Assembly (NCBI GenBank): GCA_029255685.2
Contig: CM055314.2
Span: 1,382,399 to 1,446,398 of the forward strand
Reading direction: 5' to 3'
DNA length: 64,000 bases
DNA from: Silene conica
Taxonomy: Eukaryota; Streptophyta; Magnoliopsida; Caryophyllales; Caryophyllaceae
The position numbers and the translations under genes were made by a program. Positions 24,201 to 35,100 of the stretch are shown here, in pieces (the stretch's first letter is position 1; every line of letters starts with the position of its first letter). Under the pieces are notes generated by a model. The model made no database searches. It had not been told where the DNA came from and was given only the letters and a program-made list of their open reading frames with translations.

Positions 24201-25617
24201 TTAAATATAAGCACATAAATAAATATTTCCTCCTATTCTCTGTTTTCTTCTCTATTTCCTTAAACGGATTATTTAGGTTTTCTTCCCCTTTCCTATTTTG
24301 GTAACTTTTAATTATATTTTATTCATTCATTTCTCCTATCACCCAACCCCACCCAACTTTTTTTCCCTATTTTATTCATTTCATCCATGTTTGGCCCACA
24401 ATTCATTATTTAACTCTTAATTATTATCGCTCTCTCCTATTCCAAACTCCACCCAACTCTTTCTTCATTAAAAAAACAATTTTTCTTAAGTATCGTGCGC
24501 CCTCCAAATGGGAAGAAAACCCAGAATAAGAGGGAATATATATTAAAAAAAATTTATGTTTAATCCCTATAAATCCGTCCTGAACAGTATGCTATTTGAA
24601 GTACATGCAGACTAACAACAAATTTTGTGGTTCATTATTTGATGTAGGAAAATATTACTCACTAACAATTAATATCTTCCCCAGTTTTAAAAATTCATCA
24701 GCATTTTAATTAACAACCATTTGTATGAGCTAGAAAGTCTCCTTAAAAAAAATCAAAAATAGCATGCACATCTACCCACTAGTTAATACTCCGTATTAAA
24801 TAAGGAAACATCATGGTTTGATAAAAGAATTTTAATATTTTAATACATTTTACCTATAATTTATAATTGCTTCATTCTATTGAATTATTTATGTTTTCTT
24901 TTGTTCATATTTTTAATTACAGAATTTTTAACATTTATAACGGACTCGTAAGAAAATTTAAATGAGTATCTTTTATATTATAAGTTAGAAGTTATATTGA
25001 AAATTCCCCCAACTAATTAATAAATATATAGTGTTCAAAGTAAATGTAATGATTCGATGGAACGAAGTAATTATTAATCAAAGTTAACACTACCATTCAA
25101 CCAACCATTTGATATTGAGCAAATAATAAAAATATTTGGTATTATATTTCTTTTGTACATCAATTAATTACTCTTATATGAGCAGAAATATGAATATACA
25201 TCGGATGATTACCTCACACTTTTATTAGTTTTTTAGAATATGAATATTTTTTGAGTTTATTACCTTAACTTTATTTGTATTTGAGCATACGATTATTTTT
25301 TTGAGCTTATTATCCTAAACTTTATCTGTTTTTGATCATATGTGTTTTTTTTAAGCTCATTATATTTTTTCCGAGCTTATTAAAATTTATAAGTTAGATT
25401 TTAAAATTTTTTCCCGTTAAAACTAAAATATTACTAAGTTTATAGGTAATGTTTTTGAGTTTTATTGTCAGTTTTAATAACTGAACTAAAAAAAACTTTA
25501 TAGCAATACTCAGTATTTTTAAAACAAAACTCAAAAACATTATTATAAATGCAAAAACTATAAAATTGTTGGTATTACATCGAATATCCTCTTACTGTTA
25601 TATGATGAGACCGTTTA
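24201..25617. other. AT-rich intergenic DNA
   Basis: No gene seen. A loosely repeated roughly 70-bp unit (TTTTTGAGCTTATTA...) recurs between 25225 and 25385. Confidence 0.4.
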
Positions 25618-26031
25618 GACCATCCCCAAGCAAGGTTGATGAGAAGGTCAATAAGTAATTGGGTCAAGTTAATTAAGTATTAGCAACTTAATTAGCATGA
25701 CCCACTATAAAATAGGGTCAATTGGTGACCTCTTTTGTTAGTATTGACCCACTTATTAACCTAGTAGTTGTTTGATTGTTATTGGCTTAGAAATGTAAAG
25801 AGTTTAAAATATAGTAATAGTAATAGATAAAGTAAGAGAGATGAATTTTTTAGTGGGGCAAAAAATGTGGAAAATAATTAAAAATGTTGGAAAGTAAAAA
25901 ATAATTGGGTTGATGACCTAGGTGGTGACATTTTGCTTGAGAGGGTGAAAATGGATCAATTTAAATTAAGTGTAGTTAAGAGTAAAAATATGTATTGACC
26001 TAATTAAAGTGACACTTGCTTGGGGATGGTC
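25618..26031. mobile_element. Tourist-like (PIF/Harbinger) MITE at the WSD1-like promoter
   Basis: Ends GACCATCCCCAAGCAAG and its exact complement CTTGCTTGGGGATGGTC. TTA flanks both sides (25615-25617 and 26032-26034), the PIF/Harbinger target duplication. 414 bp, no ORF. It ends 31 bases before a TATA box and 104 bases before the ATG of the WSD1-like gene. Confidence 0.9.
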
Positions 26032-26062
26032 TTATACAAATTTGAAGTCTTCTATATCCACT

Positions 26063-26070
26063 TATAAATA
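26063..26070 (+). promoter_or_regulatory. TATA box of the WSD1-like gene
   Basis: TATAAATA, 66 bases upstream of the ATG at 26136 and immediately downstream of the Tourist-like MITE. Confidence 0.6.
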
Positions 26071-26135
26071 ACTAGTTGTACAACGGTGTTTAATTTGATT
26101 AACAAGTTGATGATCTTGATAGAAAAAAAATAAAA

Positions 26136-29100
26136 ATGAATAGAAAGTTGCATATTAAAACAAAATGCAAAGAGGAAGAAGAAAAAAATATAGGAGAAGA
26201 AGAACCTTTATCTCCTTCTGCAGAATACCTGAACAGCAAAGCATTGTCAATGTGCATCCTTGGTATCCTCGAGTTTGAAATTCCCATGGATGTCGTTCGT
26301 ATGTTGCCGCTTGTTGAAGATGTTTTCATTCCCATCAACTCCAGATTCTCCTCTATCATGGTCATTTTTTATCTTCTCATTTCTAACTTATGGATTCGGA
26401 CCGAATTTTTTTGGTTAATTACTAATTAGTATTTATTAGCAAATAAATAGGTAGGGATATTCTACCGTGTATCCTCGTGTTTTTCAATTTTCTACGTTGT
26501 ACCCCTACATTTTTTAAATTCTATGATATGCCCTTAAACTCTACACATGAGTTTATACAATGACCTTATTTATTGGTTTTGCTAGCTTAATTTCTTAAAT
26601 TATCTATTAAATCGTCTATTTAACATTTCAATTACTCGACAACCTTCTCATTTACTTATTAGTTCGCCGAATTACCATTAATCAACTAAATAGTATACAA
26701 ATCTAACTCAATTTTATCAAATTGCTATTATTATTTCATGCTTTATAACATATATTTTTTAATAGAATTTTATGTTTATTTAAAGATATTTGTGATACTT
26801 TCTATATAGAAGGGTGATACCACATTAATAAGTCAAAATAAATGTCAAATTATGACTTTTTATAGTAATAGTGTTAATGGAGATTTGAAGGAGGTCATTA
26901 TGGAGAATAAGTAAGAAGTTTAAGGGTATACCATAGAAATTATAAAATGTAGGGGTACAACATAGAAAATCGAAAAATACGAGGGTACACCGTAGAATAT
27001 CCCAAATAGGTAATTACGTTCATTTGAAATTGTTTGGGTTTATGGTGTCCACGTCATCACTTTTTATTTTTGTCTAATTTTTACATGAAACTGTAAAAAA
27101 TCTAGCGGTTTTACCAAAATGTCATCGTCCAAATATTTGTATCTATTTTATTAAAAAAAACAAAAAAAAAGAGAGAAAGTGTGAAAGTCGTTGAAAGTCT
27201 TAGCGGCTTCCAACAATATGCATGGTTAATGCCTGATGGTTCAGTACAATATGCATGGATACTGGGTACGCTGCAATCTGGTATACCGGTATGATTATTC
27301 GTAAGACTCTCCAAAGTCGTAAGACTCTGCACATTAGCTTTTCATTAACTTTTATTATTTTTTATTATTCAGACTTATCTCAGACCTTATATATTATCCG
27401 TAGTCTTATCTCAGACTCTACTTTTTTATATCACATTAACACATGGTATCAACCCATTAGATAGTTTATATAAAAAGTGGGGTTAAGACTCTCATCTAAA
27501 GTCTTAAGTTGAGTCTTGGATTTTCGAGACTCAACTTAAGACTTTATTAAGACTTTGGTAGATTATTGGTAGTTTTGGGTGAGTCTTGTCTTAAGGTTTA
27601 ACAAAGTCTTGTTTTAAGACGGTCAATAATTTTACCCTAAAATTCTTAGCAGTTTTGCCTTTTGAATATAAAAAAAACTAAGTAAAGTCGTTGGGTTTTT
27701 TAGCGATTTCATATAAAAAATCAGATAAAAAAAAAGTGATGACGTAAACACCATAAACCCAAATAGTTTCATATTAGCGCTAATTATCTAATTATTTTGC
27801 TAATTAACCAAAAAAATTCATTCGGGCCAAAAGATTTTATACATACAAACTCGTGATGTAATATAATACTCGGTATAACACATACATACGTACAGAAATG
27901 AGAAATGTTGCATTTTTAACGTTTATTTATTTACACTAATAACTTAGCAGGTAACTAACAAAGAAGGTGAAAGAAGATGGCAAACAGTAAAAGTAAAGAT
28001 GCAAGACCACGTCAGAATCCCAAGCTATCCAGAGGGATTAACAATGGCGGAATACGATCTTCATCTTCACAAATACCTAACAAAAATCGGCATAGAACCC
28101 TTCCCAGAAACCAAACCATTATGGGAAATTCATATATTCAAATACCCAACAACCAAATCAGCAGGAACTGTCATCTTCAAACTACATCACTCACTTGGAG
28201 ACGGATATTCGATAATGGGAGCTCTTCTTTCCTGCTTGCAACGAGCAGACGACTCTTCCCTCCCGTTAACGTTTCCTTCCACTCGACGATTGCCCAATGC
28301 TGCTAATGACAGCACCCAAACGGGTCACGCCATTAGCAGCATTGGGCTGCTAATAAATCGGGTCGTGACGAGTTTGTGTTCCGTGTATAATGGTGTATGT
28401 GAATTTGGATGGAGTATTGCGAAAATTGGTTGGATTGTAGATGATGAGACGCCTATCAGATCGGGAAGTCGGGGTGTTGGGTTTCATCCTGGTATCAGAA
28501 TCTCTTCTGTTGATTTATCGCTTGATATGCTTAAACAGATCAAAACAAAGCTTGGTGTGGTAAGTTTGTCACTATCTCATTCTATTCAGCAAAATATTTA
28601 TCGGTTTGGAGCTCATTTTAAAGTATTTCTTTCAAATGGGTCCACGTCGTCACTTTATTTATTTTTTTAATTTTTTATACAAAGCTGCTGTATAAGCCAG
28701 CGGCTTTACTGGTTTTCAAGAAAAAAACGAAAGAGAATGGAGCAATGGAAAAATTGGCACACATGTGAAAGCCGCTACTTAGGGTGACGGTTTGTCTTAT
28801 TCAATTTCCACGAATTTGATCTTCTTGTTCTTCTTTTACCCATCAATAAACGCATCTCCATCTCCATCTCCATCTCCATCTCCATCTCCATCTCCATCCT
28901 CATCTTTCCAATATCCCTCATCATCTTCTCCATCTTCACCAACCCTTCCCCTAACATCTTAATTGACTCCACCGTCTCCCCAACCACCGACTCCCTCCCT
29001 CTGTCTCGATCCCCAGAAGACTCCTTCCTTGTCGAGCACCCATTCAACCTCGACCCATACATCTCCTCACCCTATCCCTTACCCTCGTAACTCCCCATCG

Positions 29101-32100
29101 ACTTCCTCTTAAACCCCACTGATGGCCTGGAGAAGACATCATACCCCTCCCTCTCTTCCCACCCATATACTCCTCAACCTCATATTCATTATCAGCAACA
29201 CCAACATCATACTCTGGCCGAATATACGGTTGATTCTTAACTTTGATTTTGCTAAACAAAGTTGCTCAAAATATGTTAAAATTCTGCAAATGAAGAATTT
29301 CGAAGTCGGGACAAACCGCTACCTGGGGTAGCGACTTTCCTTCCCCATTTTTTCCATTTTCCATTCCTCCTACCCAATTCTCTTTCGTTTTTTTAGAAAC
29401 CAGGAAAGCTGCTGGCTTACCCAGCGGTTTTATGTAAAAAAATTGAAAAAATAAATAAAATAATGACGTGGACTCATTTGTAAAAAAAGTATTTTCAAAT
29501 GAGACCCAAACCGATAAATAGTTTATTAAATAACGTCATTTCGTCGAAAAGTTCATGCTCAACTAAGAGCCATTTGTGAAACAGGAGACACATACAATAT
29601 ATTATTAGGGTTGCCCAATAATAAAAAAAAGTTTTTGCTAAAATGGGGTCGGAAACCAATATATTTACTAAAATGGGGCCCGTTTCAAACTATTTACCAA
29701 AAATGAGTCAACGTCATCAATTCCGATTTTCTTTTTCAAACTATTTACCAAAAACACGTCCGGGCTTTGACGAGCTACCTTCGTCATATCCGTTATCCTT
29801 ACTCCGAGCACCAAATAATGAAATACGACCACTATTCTCATCTTATCACTTCTCTTATCGTATTCGAATTGTTAATTGAGTTATTTGCCCTATAGTTTGC
29901 GCAAAAAACGACCCGTAATATCGCTGTTTAAAAACTGCAGACGATGAATGCAGTTCTAACAGGAATCATCTTCTTAGCGGCTCGATCATACATGGAAGAA
30001 GCTGGAAATTGTTTCAGAAATTCAAGATCCACCATCGCAGTGGTGCTCAACACCAGGAACATCAATGGTTACATGTCAATTAACAACATGCTTAAAGCTG
30101 ATTCTAAGATGTGGGGAAACCAATTCGCATTTCTGCATATTGCTATCCCGGAATTGACCAACCATAATGACTCAAATCCTCTTCATTTCGTCTTTCAATC
30201 AGACAAATTTATCATGGCCAAAAAGAATTCCCCTGCTCTTTATTTTACTGCGTTATTTCTTGAGATTGTTAGGAAATGCAGAGGATCTCAGGTATGTACT
30301 TCAACATTATCAAAGCTTCACAGTTGTACTAGGTAGCATCAAAATGGACACGGACACGGTACTAGGGCTGGTCAAGAGTACGGGTTGGCATTGGCAACTC
30401 GGATCCGACCCGCCACTGAAACCAGATCTAACCCGCCCCGCCTCACTTGGGTCCAAACCTGGCCCGGCCTGTGTGTGAAGTAACCGGGTCCGGGTCCAAT
30501 TTCTGGAGCCTGGCCCGGAAGGCGACCCGTACGTGTCCAGACCCGCCCCAGGCCGGGTCCGGGTTACACTTCCCAATAACCGGGCTCAACCCGTCCCGGA
30601 TCCGCCCTGACCCCGATCCGTGTCCGGGTCCCCATACGTTGAACCCGCACCGCCCCTCGACCCGTCCTGGACCCGGCCGACCCGCACCATTGACCACCCC
30701 TAGGACACGATATGGACATGTGACACGGCATGTCATGAAATTTAGGACACGGACATGTTATTTAAATTAACACAAATTTTCATCTGTGACTGGTATATAC
30801 ATCGCAAGTTCGCGACGGGTCAAGTAATAACCATGTAAGGTGTATAAGACAGAATCATAATGCGTAGAGAGAAGAAAACTGTTTCGTCTTATTAATACCT
30901 AACCCGTCGCAAGCTTGTGACGGTCTGACGGATATACCCGTCACAAGGGAGACTTGTTGTTAAATTAAATATATACATACATTTTATAGTTATAACATTG
31001 TACTTTCTCCAATTTCCCATTTACTTTTGGATTTATCGATAAGAATACTATGAACTATGGGTGTCCTGCTCAAAATAATCCAAACTCTATTTTAACTACC
31101 AATATAACCAACTAATGCTCTCATTCGCTTTTATTATAATACTAGTGTAACACCCGTGAAAAATCACGGGGTTGTGTACACTTATTTTTAAAGACGTCGT
31201 CGGTAAATTTATTTGAATATATAGCAATTCTGTTTATTCGGACGAATTATTTTTTAACGGGATGTTTGAATTTCAGATATAGACGGTGAAAAGATGAATT
31301 TTCTGGTGCACTAATCTTCGAATAGCTATTAGTAATGATGATAATATTTGGATTACTTACGATAAAATTAATAAATAAGGTATATAAGAAAAAACAATAG
31401 ACGACTATAAAAATATTAAATAACAAATATAAATTAAATGGATGTATTAAAATTAGATAACCCAACACGACAATTACAGTTTCTCGAAAACCTCCTTGTA
31501 AACAACATTTGTTGTTGTATTAGTCATCCGTCCTTCTTCATCAAGAAGTAGCACTTTTAGACCTTTCTTACTGGTGACCCTCGATATAGCAACGTACAGT
31601 TGGTCATGGGTAAAGACCGGTCTTGGAAGATAAAGTCCAACACGGGATAGAGACTGACCTTGACTTTTGTTGATAGTCATAGCGAAACAAACAGCTAAAG
31701 GAAACTGTCTTCTTTCAAACTTAATTGGGAACCTGGTTTGATCGGAAGGAGTCAAGGTGATGCGGGGAATATAGACATTGCTTCCGATATGACTGCCAGA
31801 AATAACTGTTGCACTAATAAACCCGTGAGGAGTAAAACGATATGAATATGAGGAAAATAATTAGGTTATTTAAGTAAACCGAATCCACGTTCAGGTTGAT
31901 GTTGATATTGAATTAATTTTTATATATTAAAAAACTAAAAAATGTAAGTAATTTAGGATATTTAAATTAAGTCATTTATAACATATAAATTTATATACTA
32001 AAAAACTTAAAATTTAACTAAAAAGTAAAGAGATAATTTAAGATAATTAACATAAAAAAAAATTAAAAAAATTCTAGTTTTATATATTACAAACTGGGAA

Positions 32101-35100
32101 TAATTTAAAAATCGAATGTAATAATTCGTTTAATAATTAATGTGTAATTAAACCGAAAAAATCATTTGTTAAATTCTCGAATAAAATGGCCCAAATAATG
32201 TTAAGACGAAGCCCATGCAGCTTATCAAATTTTTATTACTGGGCCAAATATCCAACATACAATTAAGTTAATGGCCCAATGGCCTAAGCAATGATAATCT
32301 GGGCTGCCATTGTCGAATAAAATGGCCCAAAAATGCTTAGACGAAGCCCGTTTTGTGTATCAGATTTTTTTAGCTTTAAAACCCTATATGCAACCCCATA
32401 TATAAACCCCCTCATCCCACTATCTAACCCTAACCCTAACTCATTTTAACCTCCACCGTCCCTCTCTCTAACCCAAAATGAAAATCCCCTATATCTCTCT
32501 AAAATAAAATCCCCTATATCTCTCTAAAATAAAATGAAAAACTCCTCTATCTATCTAAATCTGTTCGAAAAACCTTCACGATTATTTAACCTGTTAAACA
32601 AATCATCTTCACAAACTGAAAATCACAAAATATAGAACATCTTAAAATCAACTTTTTCGCTTATGAACAGAATCGTCGAGATATTATGTCATTTTGGTTT
32701 AATTTGAACTATTTGTTTATCAAGAGTATATCAGTAAAAATTTGTGTCAATAATTGAGTATATTAACATAAATAAGTTGTAAGTTGTGTTAACAATTGAG
32801 GATATTAGTAAAAATTCACTTGCATGTCGATTTGAAAGAGAAATAATGAGTATTTTAACATAAATAATTGAGTATTTTAACATAAATAAGTTGTAAATTC
32901 ACATGCATGCCGATTTCATGGAGGTAAACGTTTTTTTATCTCGTTTTAGTTATATTTATTTATTTGCATGTCAATTTAATTGATATTATGTGTTTATCAA
33001 GAGTAGATCTATAAATTTGTGTTAATAATTGAGTATTTTAACATAAATAAGTTTTAAATTGTGTTAATAATTGAGTATATGAGTAAAAATTCATTTGCAT
33101 GTCGGTTATTTAGATTTATTGATTTTTATGTCGTTTTAATAAGATTTATTTATTTGCATGTCGGTTTAAATTGGATTTATTTGCTTATGAAGAGTAGATC
33201 TATAAATTTGTGTTAATAATTGAGTATTTTAACATAAAAATAAGTTGTAAATTGTGTTAACAATTGAGGATATTAGTAAAAATTCACTTGCATGTCGATT
33301 TGAAGGAGAAATAATGAGTATTTTAACATAAATAATTGAGTATTATGCTCATAAATAAGTTGTAAATTCACATGCATGCCGATTTCATTGAGGTAAACGT
33401 TTTTTTATCTCGTTTTAGTTAGATTTATTTATTTGCATGTCAATTTAATTGATATTATGTGTTTATCAAGAGTAGATCTATAAATTTGTGTTAATAATTG
33501 AGTATTTTAACATAAATAAGTTGTAAATTGTGTTAATAATTGAGTATATCACCAAAAATTCACATGAATGTCGATTTGAAGTAGGTAAACGTTTTTTATG
33601 TCGTTTTAATTAGATTTTTTTATTGCATGTCGATTTAATTGGATTTATTTGTTTATCACGATTAGATCTAAATATGGTTGTTAGTAATTGAGTATTTGTG
33701 ATTTTTCGTGTAGGTTTGTAATAGTTAAGTACTTGAGTTACTGAAATGATCCCTTTTACAATATGCTTGTGTAAGCCGGTTTGAGGCAGGAATAATTGAG
33801 TATTTTAACATAAATAAGTTGTAAATTGTGTTAATAATTGAGTATATGGGTAAAAATTCATTTGCATGTCGGTTATTTAGATTTATTGTTTTTTATGTCG
33901 TTTTAATAAGATTTATTTATTTGCATGTCGGTTTAAATTGGATTTATTTGTAAATTGGTTGATTATAATTGCTGTCTTGGGTCGTATTTTTGAATGTATG
34001 GTTGTCTACTCTTCAAATTTTGACCCTTTTAGGCTGTTTTTAATGGGTATAATATGTAATTTTAATTACATTTTTTGATCCTTATTTACTTGTAAAGATA
34101 GCAAACATTACATGATAACTTGAAGAGTTTTATATACCTACTAAACATTTAGACATTGTTCAATTGAAGGCATTGTGATTTCTAATTGATTTTTTTGACA
34201 CTATAATTATTTTTAATCGGCCTAAACAAAGGTTTTTATTGCACGTCGATTTAATTGGATTTATTTGTTTATCACGATTAGATCTAAATATGGTTGTTAA
34301 TAATTGAGTATTTTAACATAAATAAGTTTATATTATATTATGCAAATAATTAATTTCCTCGCTTTTTCCCAATTCCCAGATTCTTCTTAATTCCCAATCA
34401 CCAATTCCCAATTTCCCATCTCAATTCATAATCTGTACATATAATTAGGGTTGAATCTTCAATTTTCTGGGTTTGTTTTATTAATTAAATAATTCTCGCC
34501 ATAAAAACCCCAAATTACCAGTCTTACATTTACTCCTACACATATATACTGTATATATATAATCAATCAATCGATCGATCAATTGAAATCATAATTAAAT
34601 TCAATTTTTATTTTATTTTTGTAATTTATATATCGTGAAGATCAAGTTAAATTAAATTAAATTAATGGCGATATCAACAATCGCGATGTATGCGAGTCCA
34701 CCGACAAGTAGTATACACGATTTCGAGATACCATCCACGTCAGTATCGACAACATCCACGTCATCGTCGAGATATATCGGCGGGTTGACCCGGTTATTCT
34801 CGTCGTCAACGGCTGCGGCGATCGGGTCGACTGCCGTGTGCGGAAGTGTTAGTGGTGGGGATGATGGTGGGAGTTTGGGGAGTTCGTTTAGGTACAGTGG
34901 GTGTTCGCGGTTGAAACGGGATTATCTTCAGAGTAGTCCGGTATCGGTGTTAACGGGGCCGGTTTCGGGTTCGGTGTCGAGGAGTATGATTATGAAAATT
35001 ATGATTATGAAAATTATGATTACGCTAGAATTATGATTAGGGTAGAATGATTATGAAAATTATGATGATTATATTCTGCTAAAATGAGAATGAGTCAAAT

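Noticed and set aside
28857..28896. Met-Glu repeat protein on the minus strand
   Set aside because: The run is a CCATCT microsatellite, not evidence of a real protein by itself.
30310..30770. Long ORFs on both strands, Pro/Arg/Gly-rich
   Set aside because: Produced by the GC-rich GGGTCC repeat, which opens several frames at once.
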